34,793 nucleotides of DNA from the NCBI GenBank assembly GCA_003131315.1, contig PKUV01000174.1, forward strand, positions 557-35,349, given 5' to 3'. Both the position numbers and the translations under genes were made by a program. Below the pieces are notes generated by a model. The model saw only the letters and a program-made list of their open reading frames with translations. It ran no database searches and was not told the DNA's origin. Positions 25,866-34,495 of the stretch are shown one piece after another. Source of the stretch: Acidobacteriaceae bacterium (GTDB lineage: Bacteria > Acidobacteriota > Terriglobia > Terriglobales > Acidobacteriaceae). Position 1 is the stretch's first letter. Each line of letters starts with the position of its first letter.

Positions 25866-25927
25866 CGCGGCAATGACAATGACTAAGGATGAAGAAGCTC
25901 CGGAAAAAGTAATCGAGGGCGGAAAAA

Positions 25928-26087
25928 GCACACCTCGGGCGCTAAAGCGCGAGCACATTTTCCAACGACTTACGGCACGACTGAAGTCGTGCCCTTCCCA
26001 AAACCGGCGCGAATTGAGAGTTTTTCCGCAGGCTGTAAACTTGTGCCCTTCCCTTTTCGCAGCAAAATTTAAGTTTTTCCGCAGCCT
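25928..26087. mobile_element. Second, partly nested MITE-like copy before acr3
   Basis: In reverse orientation, this segment repeats the palindromes GGCGCTAAAGCGCG and GGCACGACTGAAGTCGTGCC of the element at 22921-23065. TTTTTCCGCAGGCTG (26021-26035) and TTTTTCCGCAGCCT (26074-26087) are two copies of the element end. The outer end runs directly into the acr3 start codon. Confidence 0.7.
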
Positions 26088-27161
26088 ATGAAGCCATCCC
26101 GCCGTCTCAGCTTTTTCGACCGTTATCTCACCGCGTGGATCTTCGCCGCCATGGTCATCGGGGTCTCCTTGGGATGGCGATTGCCGGGGATTGTGCCGTT
26201 CCTGAATCGCTTCAGCATCGGCACCACTTCGATTCCGATTGCCGTGGGACTCATCGTCATGATGTATCCGCCCTTCACCAAGGTGCGGTACGAGAAACTG
26301 CACGAGGTTTTTCGCAACAAACGTGTGCTCGGCCTATCGCTCATCCAGAACTGGGTGGTCGGCCCGATCCTGATGTTTGTCTTGGCCGTTGTGCTTTTGC
26401 GCGGCTATCCCGAATACATGGCCGGACTCATCATGATCGGCCTGGCTCGCTGTATCGCAATGGTCATTGTCTGGAACGAACTGGCCAGCGGCGATTCCGA
26501 ATATGCTGCCGGCCTGGTTGCCTTCAATTCCCTGTTCCAGGTATTCTTCTATTCGCCATACGCCTGGCTGTTCATCACGGTTCTTCCCGCAAAACTTGGC
26601 CTCCACGGTGCTATTGTCCATGTCTCCATCGGGGAAATCGCGAAGAGTGTTTTTATTTATCTTGGCATTCCTTTTCTTGCCGGGTTCGCAACTCGCACGC
26701 TGCTGCTTCGGATTCGAGGGCGCGAGTGGTATGAGCGTATTTTCGTTCCCCGCGTAAGCCCGCTCACGCCGATCGCTTTGCTGTTCACGATTGTGGTGAT
26801 GTTCTCGCTCAAGGGCGCTTACATCGTTCGGCTCCCGCTCGATGTGCTGCGGATCGCGGTGCCACTGCTGATCTACTTCGTCGTGATGTTCCTGGTGTCG
26901 TTTTACATGGGGAAGAAACTCGGCGCCGACTATTCGAAGACGGCCACGCTCTCGTTCACCGCGGCCTCGAACAACTTTGAACTCGCGATTGCCGTCGCAG
27001 TTTCCGTTTTCGGCATTAACTCCGGGGCTGCATTCGCTGCCGTCATCGGCCCCCTGGTCGAAGTGCCCGTGATGATTATGCTGGTCAACGTAGCGCTTTA
27101 CTTCCAGCGCCGCTATTTTCCCGATGCCGCTCGTTTGACAACCTTCCCTGCCTCCACGTAA
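26088..27161 (+). CDS. acr3: Acr3-type arsenite efflux permease
   Basis: This 357-aa permease has ten predicted membrane helices. It pumps arsenite (and possibly antimonite) out using the proton motive force. The conserved cysteine of helix 4 is C122 ([14 protein letters not shown]). The helix 9 Glu motif is present ([17 protein letters not shown]). The ATG at 26088 directly follows a MITE end (GCAGCCT-ATG), and no ribosome-binding site precedes it. The conserved N-terminus ([13 protein letters not shown]) begins only 7 residues in, so this start is still the best one. It is the last arsenic gene. The M16 pair begins 34 bp after it. Confidence 0.95.
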   Translation: MKPSRRLSFFDRYLTAWIFAAMVIGVSLGWRLPGIVPFLNRFSIGTTSIPIAVGLIVMMYPPFTKVRYEKLHEVFRNKRVLGLSLIQNWVVGPILMFVLAVVLLRGYPEYMAGLIMIGLARCIAMVIVWNELASGDSEYAAGLVAFNSLFQVFFYSPYAWLFITVLPAKLGLHGAIVHVSIGEIAKSVFIYLGIPFLAGFATRTLLLRIRGREWYERIFVPRVSPLTPIALLFTIVVMFSLKGAYIVRLPLDVLRIAVPLLIYFVVMFLVSFYMGKKLGADYSKTATLSFTAASNNFELAIAVAVSVFGINSGAAFAAVIGPLVEVPVMIMLVNVALYFQRRYFPDAARLTTFPAST

Positions 27162-27195
27162 CTTCGAATTTTTGGTGTTCAGTCGTGGAGGCAGG

Positions 27196-28740
27196 ATGAA
27201 ATCCCGCTTAACTCATATACAAACAATCGTCGTCTGTTTCGTGCTGTGCTCGATTGCTCTCGGGCAGGATCTGGCTTCGTTCGAGAAGCGCACCACGGTG
27301 AAGAAGCTCGCCAACGGCCTGACCATCATCGTCTGCGAGCGGCGGGAGGCGCCGGTGTTTTCTTTCTTCACGCACGTGGATGCGGGCTCGGTGCAGGACC
27401 CCATGGGCAAGACGGGCCTCGCGCACATGTTCGAGCACATGGCCTTCAAGGGAACGGACACGATTGGGACGCGCGACTATGCCGGCGAAAAAGTTGCGCT
27501 CGCGAAAGTCGAAGACGCTTATGCCGCGTACATTGCCGAGCGTGACCAGCCGGTTGGCCGCGACGACCAGAAGCTCAAGCAACTCGAGCAAAACTGGAAG
27601 GACGCGATTGCGTCCGCCGACAAGTTCTCCGCGCCCTACAACAACGAGTTCGGCAAGATCGTCGAAGGCGAAGGCGGCGAGGGAATGAACGCCTTCACCG
27701 ATCTCGACGAGACCGGCTACCACTACTCGTTCCCCATCAACCGGTTGGAATTGTGGGCCTATCTCGAATCGGAGCGCTTTCTGCATCCCGTAATGCGGCA
27801 GTTTTATAAAGAGCGAAACGTCGTGATCGAAGAGCGCCGCATGCGGACCGACAGCAATCCCATCGGGCGACTGCTTGAGCAATTCACCGAAGAGGCATTC
27901 GCTGCGCATCCTTATCACCGGCCAACGATCGGTTGGATATCGGACTTGAATTCTTTTTCGGCGACCGACGCGCAGAATTTCTTCGATAAGTACTACGTGC
28001 CTTCGAACATGGTCGTCACCGTCGTTGGAGACGTGAAAGTTTCGGAAGCGATGCCGATTGTCGAGAAATATTTCTCGCGAATTCCGGCGCGTCCGAAGCC
28101 CGACACGGCGACGACCACCGAGCCGGCGCAGAATTCCGAGCGGAGCGTCGTGCTGCACGAGCAGTCGCAGCCGCTCTATCTTGAAGGCTATCACCGCCCG
28201 GATTACCGCAGCGCGGATGACCAGGTCTACGACGCGATCGCCGACCTGATGTCGAATGGCCGCACGTCACGGCTCTACCGGGCGCTGGTCCGCGACAAGC
28301 AGATCGCGTCCGACTCGGCCGGATTTACCGGGCTGCCGGGAAATAAATATCCGCACCTGTTCGCGTTTTACGCGTTGCCGATCCCGGGCCACAAGCCGCA
28401 GGAGATGGCCGATGCGATTCATGCGGAGATTGAGCGGCTGAAGAAAGAAGACATCTCGGATGAAGAGCTGAAAATGATCAAGACGCGAGCCAAAGCAAAC
28501 CTGATCCGCTCGCTCGGATCGAATGAGGGTCTGGCGTTCGCGCTGGGCCTGAATCAGGCGCGCTATGACGACTGGCGGGAGCTGTTCCGTTCGGTCGACC
28601 GGATCGAAAAGGTTACGAAAGCGGACATTCGGCGGGTCGCGAATCAGACGTTTGTGCCCGATAACCGGACGGTGGGGATTATCGAGTTCGCGCCCCCGCC
28701 GCCGGGAATTGGTGCAGCGCCGCAAGGAGGTGGCCAGTGA
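27196..28740 (+). CDS. M16-family zinc metallopeptidase, catalytic chain
   Basis: This 514-aa protein starts at ATG 27196, with GGAGG just upstream; an earlier start would add 8 residues. A signal peptide is present (IVVCFVLCSIALGQ). The inverted zinc motif HxxEH is intact (H77, E80, H81 in GLAHMFEHMAFKG), with the downstream Glu region (GEGGEGMNAFTDLDETGY). The second half-domain has NMVVTVVGDV and RTSRLYRALV. It is an exported peptidase with a pitrilysin-like two-domain chain, acting on peptides or outer-envelope proteins. Its stop overlaps the next gene's start, so the two chains are probably made together and pair. Confidence 0.93.
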   Translation: MKSRLTHIQTIVVCFVLCSIALGQDLASFEKRTTVKKLANGLTIIVCERREAPVFSFFTHVDAGSVQDPMGKTGLAHMFEHMAFKGTDTIGTRDYAGEKVALAKVEDAYAAYIAERDQPVGRDDQKLKQLEQNWKDAIASADKFSAPYNNEFGKIVEGEGGEGMNAFTDLDETGYHYSFPINRLELWAYLESERFLHPVMRQFYKERNVVIEERRMRTDSNPIGRLLEQFTEEAFAAHPYHRPTIGWISDLNSFSATDAQNFFDKYYVPSNMVVTVVGDVKVSEAMPIVEKYFSRIPARPKPDTATTTEPAQNSERSVVLHEQSQPLYLEGYHRPDYRSADDQVYDAIADLMSNGRTSRLYRALVRDKQIASDSAGFTGLPGNKYPHLFAFYALPIPGHKPQEMADAIHAEIERLKKEDISDEELKMIKTRAKANLIRSLGSNEGLAFALGLNQARYDDWRELFRSVDRIEKVTKADIRRVANQTFVPDNRTVGIIEFAPPPPGIGAAPQGGGQ

Positions 28741-30290
28741 AGCGCGCACGCCCAGCCCCTAAAGGGGCAAGAGATTTCGAGGGATTTACGGTATCGCTGA
28801 AGCGATACCCTGATACGAAGCCACTGGTCGTCTTTGCTCTCGTCCTGTTCATTGGCTTCTTCAGCGGCAATGTGCAACTGTGTGCGCAGGCGCCGGCGTG
28901 GCAGCAGATACCGGTTTCCAAGTTGCCGGCGTTTCATCCGGCGCAGCCGAAGCGCATCGAGTTCCCAAATGGCATGGTGGTTTTTCTTCAGGAAGATCAC
29001 GAGTTGCCGACCATCGACGGCACCGCCCGCATTCGCGGCGGCGAGCGCTCGGTTCCGGCGAACAAGACGGGGCTGACCGAGATTTATGGCGAAGCGTGGC
29101 GCACCGGCGGCACCAAGACCCAGACCGGCGATCAGCTGGACGACTATCTGGAGCAGCGCGCAGCCAAGGTCGAGACCGGCGGAGGCGTCGACTCGACGAC
29201 TGTGAGCTGGTCGTGTCTGAAAGAAGATTTCGACGACGTCTTTCGCGCGTTCGAGGACGTGCTGAAGAATCCGGAGTTCCGCGCCGAAAAGATTGGAATT
29301 GCGCAGAAGGGGATGTACGACGGCATCTCGCGGCGCAATGACGATCCGGGACAGATTGCGGGACGGGAAGCGGCGAAGCTGGCGTATGGCGCAAATAATC
29401 CGTATGCGCGAGTCCCGGAGTATGCAACGGTAGCGGCGATCACGCGGCAGGATCTAGTCCAGTGGCACCGCGATCACGTTCACCCGAACAACATCATCCT
29501 CGGCGTGGTGGGCGACTTCGACTCGGCGAAGATGGAAGCTCGTCTGCGCGAGGCCTTCGCGTCTTGGCCCAGGGGGCCCAAGGGTCAGGCGGCGAACGAT
29601 CCGGAGATCAAGCCGGATCCCGCGAAGCCGGGATATTATCAGGTCGACAAGACCGACGTGAACCAAAGCAACATTCAAATGGTTGCGTTGGGCATTACGC
29701 GTAAGAATCCCGATTACTTCGCGACCTCGGTGTTCAACGAGGCCTTCGGCGGAGGATTCTCGTCGCGGCTGTTTGGCGACATTCGAACCGCCAAAGGACT
29801 CGCCTACGCAGTCGGCGGTGGAGTGGCGGCGGGCTGGGATCATCCCGGGATGCTGCGGCTGATGGTGAGCACCAAGAGCAAGACCACGATCGAATCCATT
29901 CAGGCGCTCGATGAGGAGATTGCCGACCTCGCCAAACGTCCCATCAACGATGAGGAAATCAAACGCGCCAAGGACGCTATTCTGAATTCTTTTGTCTTCC
30001 GTTTCGATTCACCGGCGAAGGTTTTGCGGGAAAAAATGGCTTATGAGTTTTACGGATATCCGCTGGATTTTCTGGAGAACTTTCAGAAAGGGATCGAAAG
30101 AGTTACGAAAGAAGACGTGGCGCGGGTAGCGGCGAAGTACATCCACCGCGAGCAGATGGCGGTGCTGGTGGTGGGCAACGTGAGCGAATTCGACAAACCA
30201 TTGTCATCGCTCGGGACGGTGAACAAACTGGATATTGCGATTCCGCCACCGCCGCCAGGGCTGGTTCCGGAACAGGGCGAGCATCCGTAA
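28737..30290 (+). CDS. M16-family protein, non-catalytic partner chain
   Basis: This 517-aa protein starts at GTG 28737, overlapping the previous stop in GTGA, with AAGGAGGTGG as ribosome-binding site. The M16 fold is clear (IEFPNGMVVFLQEDHELP, MVALGITRKNPDYFATSVFNEAFGGGFSSRLFGDIRTAKGLAY), including the Arg/Tyr pair used to bind substrate. The HxxEH motif is missing: the corresponding segment is KTGLTEIYGEAWRTGG. It is therefore likely the inactive half of a heterodimer with the upstream peptidase. The signal peptide hydrophobic core (LVVFALVLFIGFFSG) is preceded by about 28 residues (KRARPAPKGARDFEGF onwards), an unusually long n-region encoded by a composite REP-like repeat. Confidence 0.92.
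   Translation: MKRARPAPKGARDFEGFTVSLKRYPDTKPLVVFALVLFIGFFSGNVQLCAQAPAWQQIPVSKLPAFHPAQPKRIEFPNGMVVFLQEDHELPTIDGTARIRGGERSVPANKTGLTEIYGEAWRTGGTKTQTGDQLDDYLEQRAAKVETGGGVDSTTVSWSCLKEDFDDVFRAFEDVLKNPEFRAEKIGIAQKGMYDGISRRNDDPGQIAGREAAKLAYGANNPYARVPEYATVAAITRQDLVQWHRDHVHPNNIILGVVGDFDSAKMEARLREAFASWPRGPKGQAANDPEIKPDPAKPGYYQVDKTDVNQSNIQMVALGITRKNPDYFATSVFNEAFGGGFSSRLFGDIRTAKGLAYAVGGGVAAGWDHPGMLRLMVSTKSKTTIESIQALDEEIADLAKRPINDEEIKRAKDAILNSFVFRFDSPAKVLREKMAYEFYGYPLDFLENFQKGIERVTKEDVARVAAKYIHREQMAVLVVGNVSEFDKPLSSLGTVNKLDIAIPPPPPGLVPEQGEHP
28755..28818. repeat. Composite REP-like repeat inside the start of the M16 partner gene
   Basis: GCCCCTAAAGGGGC (28755-28768) and GGTATCGCTGAAGCGATACC (28790-28809), followed by TGATACGA, form the inverse of the unit at 20081-20143. 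Both palindromes are translated, as part of residues about 7-28 of the partner protein. Confidence 0.88.
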
Positions 30291-30317
30291 GGCACGTAAG
30301 TTCGCGCGCCGCAGAGA

Positions 30318-30344
30318 GAGACGCGGCAAGTCGCGTCTCTACGG
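30318..30344. repeat. GAGACGCGGC palindromic repeat supplying a stop codon
   Basis: A 22-bp near-perfect palindrome (GAGACGCGGC/GTCGCGTCTC arms) plus TACGG lies between convergent genes. The TAG stop of the minus-strand lipoprotein (30339-30341) lies within it. Same family as 25315 and 34755. Confidence 0.8.
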
Positions 30345-30902
30345 TTGCTGTGGTTTCCGATCCTGGTGAGGACTGGGGTGTCCGGGTGGCAGGGCACCCG
30401 CTGCGCCGTGCGGACTGCCTGTGCCCATCGGCGGCATCGGCATGTTCGTGTGGGAGCCGGCTCCCGCGCCCATCGGGAATGTGCCCGGGGCATAGCAGGT
30501 CACTCGGCCGCTTGGCGCCACGCGGAGTTCCGCAGGACAATCCCCACTCATCAGCCCCGCGCCACCCACTTGTGACTGCACAGAATACAGCTTCCCCTGA
30601 GCATTGCCAGCCACCGCAACATTCATGCCCGGCAATTCGTACTCCACATAAAACGGAGTCTTGGCTTTGGAGGCGTCCACAACGCACTGACTGGCGGCGT
30701 CCAACTCGGCCCTAACCTGCGAGTTGAAAAGGCCACAGTTTTTCGCGCCGCCGCCGGCGAGTTCCTGGAGTTTTTTCTGGACTGGATCGTCGCCGGAACT
30801 GGCAGCGCCAGCGGCGTTGGACGAAACGGTGGAAGACTTGGACTTGCTGCAGCCCGTCAGGAAGCAGGCAGCGATCAGGAATAAGGGAAGGGCTTTGCGC
30901 AT
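30339..30902 (-). CDS. Predicted lipoprotein of unknown function
   Basis: This 187-aa protein begins with a lipoprotein signal (MRKALPLFLIAACFLTGC, lipobox LTGC, C18). A Ser-rich linker is followed by a small domain with a Cys pair pattern (KNCGLFNSQV, SQCVVDASK) and AVAGNAQGKLYSVQSQVGG, then SGDCPAELRV and RVTCYAPG. The last 40 residues are Gly/Pro/His-rich (MPMPPMGTGSPHG). The middle region is loosely like small secreted domains of DUF4333 type, but this is not secure. It would be anchored at the inner or outer membrane. It is divergent from the phosphatase gene. The stop comes from a palindromic repeat. Confidence 0.7.
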   Translation of the reverse strand: MRKALPLFLIAACFLTGCSKSKSSTVSSNAAGAASSGDDPVQKKLQELAGGGAKNCGLFNSQVRAELDAASQCVVDASKAKTPFYVEYELPGMNVAVAGNAQGKLYSVQSQVGGAGLMSGDCPAELRVAPSGRVTCYAPGTFPMGAGAGSHTNMPMPPMGTGSPHGAAGALPPGHPSPHQDRKPQQP

Positions 30903-31022
30903 GATGCGTTTTATTTTATTCGACGGAGAGGCCGATGAGTCCGCTTTTGGAAGCGGTTAGTGCACTCGGAGGTACTGGCGCAGGCATGCGCAAGCTTCCA
31001 ACAAGCAGGGACGGCGCCAGCC

Positions 31023-31028
31023 TATAAT
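31023..31028 (+). promoter_or_regulatory. Possible -10 element of the phosphatase gene
   Basis: TATAAT (31023-31028) lies 14 nt before the ATG at 31043. No clear -35 was found. The leader would be only about 7-8 nt and lacks a ribosome-binding site. Confidence 0.4.
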
Positions 31029-31042
31029 GTTTGTTCCGCCAC

Positions 31043-32263
31043 ATGGCCTCTTCTGAGCACACTGTTCCCCGACGATCCCGATTCAAGACCGATGCCCGGC
31101 AGTTCTGGCATCGGGTGAGCGAGGGGCTGGCTATGGACCAGCTCTGGTCACAGTTTGAAAAAGACGCGCGATCAAGCTACCGGCTCTACTCGGCGGGGCT
31201 GGACAATCTGCAGGCGGAACCGTCCCGATTCCGGCGGGGCTGGCAAATCACGAAGGCGCTGTTCTGGGCGATCCTGGAAAAGCTGACCCCGGCGCGCCGC
31301 GTGCTAGTGCTGCTGGCTCTGATTCTGCTGTTCTTTCCTTCCGGCGGATTTTCTTACACCGACCGCGCCGGGCATGTCGAGAGCTTTCAACTTGACTTGC
31401 ACGTCTGGGCTGGATTGCTGTTGTTGCTGGTGCTGCTGCTGGAGTTGGCGGATCGGGTGGTGATGAAGCGCGACCTGGAGATCGCCAAGGACATTCAGGC
31501 GTGGTTGTTGCCGGGCGCACCGCTGCAGATTCCGGGATACCAGATTGCTTATGCGACGCGCCCGGCAAACACGGTGGCGGGCGATTACTACGATGTGATC
31601 CTGCGGCCAGGTCGCACGTCGAGCCGGACGTCGAGCCGGACGTCGAGCCGGACATTGAGCGAAGACCAGAGCGGAGACCAGAGCGAAGACCGCATTCTGT
31701 TTGTGGTGGCCGACGTGGCGGGAAAAAGCATTCCGGCGGCGATGCTGATGGCGACCTTCCAGGCCAGTCTGCGGACATTGTCGACGAGCGGCGTCGCTCT
31801 GGCGGAGCTGGTGGCCGGCGTGAATCGCTATTCCTGTTCGAACAGCATGGGCGGAGTTCGCTTCACGACCGCCTTCTTCGCCGAGCTGGATCCGGCGACC
31901 GGAGACGTGGCTTATATCAACGCCGGGCATAACGTTCCGATTCTGCGGAAGACCTCGGGCGCGGAGGAGCGGCTGGAGACAGGGGGCATCCCGGTAGGGA
32001 TTTTTGCGGAGTCGCCTTACGAGGTGGGCACGACTCGACTCGATGGTGGAGACTGGCTGGTGATTTTTACCGATGGGGTCGTTGAAGCGGTCAATCCGAA
32101 GGATGAAGAATACGGCGAACCGGAATTGATCAGGCTGGTGGATCGTGAGTCGGGGTCCGCTCCCGCAGAACTGCTCCGCAACCTGCTGGCGGAATTGGAT
32201 CGGCACGTGGGGAACACTCCGCAGCACGATGACATAACGTGCCTGCTGCTGAAGCGAACCTGA
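31043..32263 (+). CDS. Membrane-anchored PP2C/RsbU-type (SpoIIE) Ser/Thr phosphatase
   Basis: The protein is 406 aa from ATG 31043; a TTG at 31031 would add four residues. Residues about 1-80 are cytoplasmic and helical. Two membrane helices follow (VLVLLALILLFF and WAGLLLLLVLLLEL). The SpoIIE phosphatase domain occupies about 140-406. Metal-binding acidic residues are in AGDYYDV, VVADVAGKSIPAAMLMA, IFTDGVVEA and QHDDITCLLL. Such enzymes dephosphorylate anti-anti-sigma factors in partner-switching control of stress sigma factors. No anti-sigma genes are next to it. A loop at about residues 192-215 is made by a 12-bp tandem repeat (RTSS units). Confidence 0.9.
   Translation: MASSEHTVPRRSRFKTDARQFWHRVSEGLAMDQLWSQFEKDARSSYRLYSAGLDNLQAEPSRFRRGWQITKALFWAILEKLTPARRVLVLLALILLFFPSGGFSYTDRAGHVESFQLDLHVWAGLLLLLVLLLELADRVVMKRDLEIAKDIQAWLLPGAPLQIPGYQIAYATRPANTVAGDYYDVILRPGRTSSRTSSRTSSRTLSEDQSGDQSEDRILFVVADVAGKSIPAAMLMATFQASLRTLSTSGVALAELVAGVNRYSCSNSMGGVRFTTAFFAELDPATGDVAYINAGHNVPILRKTSGAEERLETGGIPVGIFAESPYEVGTTRLDGGDWLVIFTDGVVEAVNPKDEEYGEPELIRLVDRESGSAPAELLRNLLAELDRHVGNTPQHDDITCLLLKRT
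31616..31687 (+). repeat. In-frame 12-bp tandem repeat within the phosphatase gene
   Basis: Three exact units of ACGTCGAGCCGG (31616-31651) are followed by one diverged unit and two copies of a related unit ACCAGAGCG(G/A)AG (31664-31687). Twelve bases is four codons, so changes in copy number keep frame and would alter a Ser/Thr/Arg-rich loop. Confidence 0.85.
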
Positions 32264-32491
32264 GTTCTGCCGCCGAGACGCCGACAGCGCCGAGAAGACC
32301 CGAGGAAAGTCAAAATCTTCACCACAGGGGACACAGAGGTGCACAGGGTAAATCGAAACCTTGAACCCCTGGGCGCTATCGCCAGCGCGAGAGCGGGGAA
32401 TTTCAGGTTTTGAGCCCAAGTCAAGATTGGTTCCTTGCAGCCTGTCGTTTTCCCCAGCTTTTTCTCGGCGTCTCGGCGGTGGAAATTGTCT
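32264..32491. repeat. Intergenic with AACCGC-family fragments
   Basis: GCCGCCGAGACGCCGAC (about 32270-32286) and TCTCGGCGTCTCGGCGGT (about 32464-32481) are inverted relatives of the AACCGCAGAGGACGC family. ACCACAGGGGACACAGAGG (about 32321-32339) is a common interspersed repeat motif. No gene is seen. The stretch separates two convergent genes. Confidence 0.6.
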
Positions 32492-34336
32492 TTACAGCGG
32501 CTTCAGGCCGACAAAGGAGAGGAACCGCTCTGCCGCAGCTTGAGCCTGCACTAAATCCGGGGAAATCTGCTGGACTTGCGCCGAAGCGGAGTCGGCCTCC
32601 GCAGCGCGACCGGCCCGACGTAGAGCTTGCGCGAGGAGAAGGACATTCACATCGCTGGGATCGACTTTCACCGCGTGCATTAGCTGCGTGACCGCCACGT
32701 CGGACTGCCCCTGACGCAGCGCCAGGACGCCCGAACCCATCAGCGCCATTCCGTCCTCGGGATTCAGGCGCAGAGCATTCTGGTAGCTCTCGGCGGCCTG
32801 ATCGTAGTGGCGCAACTGCAAGTGAGCTTGGCCAAGCTCGCTCCACGCGACAGCCTGCACCTTCGGATCTGCGGAAGCACGCAGGGCCGAATCGCATTCC
32901 TCAATCGCTTCCTGGGGGCGCCCAACACGCAATTCGTAGAAGGCGAGTGCGAGAATTTGGTTGGGCGGATATTTGTGCAGTGCCTTGGCCGCCCGGAACT
33001 GAACGACCGCCTCCTCGGACCGTCCCTGCTTGGCCAAAGCGATCGCAAGATTGTCGTGCGCCATGTAATTCCGTTCGGTGACGCTCAACGTATAGCGCCA
33101 GAGGGTTTCATCGTCGCGCCAGTAACCGAGTTGGCGATAGGTGAGGCATCCCAGACTGAAGACCACGAGAACGGCGGCACCGGCGAGCCACGCCCTGGAT
33201 ATCCGACGCTCGGAAGCCACCGCGCCCAGGGCCCACACGACCGCGACAAACAAACCGATAAAGGGGATGTACGCGAACCGGTCGGCCATCGCCTGCTCGC
33301 CAACCGTGATAATCCCGATCATCGGGACTAAAGTTCCCAGAAACCAGAACCACCCGACGGGCAAATAGCGGCGGTCGCGCCAGCGCAGCACGAGCACGGA
33401 CACCAGAAGCAGCAGCGCCGCCGCTCCCGCCACCTGCCAGCCGGGCAACGAATTCCCTGGATGCGGATACATGGGAGCGAGCCGGGACGGCCAAAACGCC
33501 TTTCCGATATATCGCACATAGGAAACAAAGACGTTCTCCAACCGCGCCGACACCGAGACTTCCTCAGCCGTCCGCACCGCGTCCCCTGCGCGCTGTGCCA
33601 GCACCGTGACGACCGAATCCGCCGCGGCAAGAACGAAAAGGGGCATCTTCTCCCAAACCAGAAAGAAGAACGAGCGCGGAGCGGAAGCCGCAGGCGAGCC
33701 CCCTGCCGCGGATGCCGCGCCCATTCGCTGGAGCGGCCAGTAATCCCAAAGCAGCAGCACAAACGGCAGAGTGACGATCTGCGGCTTTGCCATCAGGCCC
33801 AGAGCAAAAAAAACGGTTACCGACAGATAAAGATAACGTCGGCCCGTGCGCGCATACCGGTCGTAAGCATGGAGGGCAAGCAGGAAAAACAGCATGCTGA
33901 GCACGTTCTTGCGCTCAGCGGCCCAGGCTACCGACTCAACGTTAACCGGGTGCAGGGCAAACAAAGCGGCCACGACCAGACTGGACCAGGTGAATCCAGT
34001 GGCCCGCCGCAATAACAAGAAGAGCAGCACAGCATTGGCCGCGTGCAGCAGAAGATTGGTGTAGTGGTGGCCGGCGGGATTGAGCCGGAAAATCTGGCAG
34101 TCCAAGGCATGCGACAACCAGGTCAGCGGATGCCAGTATCCGGCGTGAAAAGTCGTAAACGACCACTTCACGGTGTTCCACGTCAGGCCGCCCTGAACCT
34201 GGGAATTTTTCAGAATATATGCTGAGTCGTCAAAATCGGTGAACCGGTTATGGACGATGGGATTGTAGAAAGCGAGCGTGGCGGCCACCAACAGGAGACA
34301 AAAGATGACGACGTGCTTTTCGCGGGACGCGGACAT
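32492..34336 (-). CDS. TMTC-like polytopic membrane protein with TPR tail
   Basis: This 614-aa protein has about ten N-terminal membrane helices. It carries the motifs NRFTDFDDSAYIL (acidic DD in the first extracytoplasmic loop, as in GT-C glycosyltransferases), HPLTWLSHALDC, ALHPVNVESVAWAAERKNVLS and FALGLMAKPQIVTLP. About four tetratricopeptide repeats follow from about residue 430 (NYMAHDNLAIALAKQGRSEEA, PKVQAVAWSELGQAHL, NPEDGMALMGSGVLALRQGQ, DPSDVNVLLLAQALRRAGRA). This layout resembles the bacterial relatives of TMTC O-mannosyltransferases. The likely role is protein or lipid glycosylation at the outer face, inferred from fold only. Confidence 0.83.
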   Translation of the reverse strand: MSASREKHVVIFCLLLVAATLAFYNPIVHNRFTDFDDSAYILKNSQVQGGLTWNTVKWSFTTFHAGYWHPLTWLSHALDCQIFRLNPAGHHYTNLLLHAANAVLLFLLLRRATGFTWSSLVVAALFALHPVNVESVAWAAERKNVLSMLFFLLALHAYDRYARTGRRYLYLSVTVFFALGLMAKPQIVTLPFVLLLWDYWPLQRMGAASAAGGSPAASAPRSFFFLVWEKMPLFVLAAADSVVTVLAQRAGDAVRTAEEVSVSARLENVFVSYVRYIGKAFWPSRLAPMYPHPGNSLPGWQVAGAAALLLLVSVLVLRWRDRRYLPVGWFWFLGTLVPMIGIITVGEQAMADRFAYIPFIGLFVAVVWALGAVASERRISRAWLAGAAVLVVFSLGCLTYRQLGYWRDDETLWRYTLSVTERNYMAHDNLAIALAKQGRSEEAVVQFRAAKALHKYPPNQILALAFYELRVGRPQEAIEECDSALRASADPKVQAVAWSELGQAHLQLRHYDQAAESYQNALRLNPEDGMALMGSGVLALRQGQSDVAVTQLMHAVKVDPSDVNVLLLAQALRRAGRAAEADSASAQVQQISPDLVQAQAAAERFLSFVGLKPL

Positions 34337-34495
34337 GTCGGTAGGTGGAGACGGCTCCGTCGGCCGAAGGTTCGCTGCTCCTCGACAATATCGCGAAACT
34401 CCCTGCCGAAGCTGATTCTAGCGCGACCTGTGTTGACTTGGTCGATTCTGTGTCGCTCAGGACAAAACCGCGGTAACTAGGTCTCCCGACACTAC
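34337..34495. other. Intergenic with no recognised feature
   Basis: This is the upstream region of the TMTC-like gene. No repeat or RNA was identified. Confidence 0.35.

Noticed and set aside
25873-26091. 72-codon frame between arsC and acr3
   Set aside because: It consists almost wholly of the MITE-like repeat translated, so it is probably chance.
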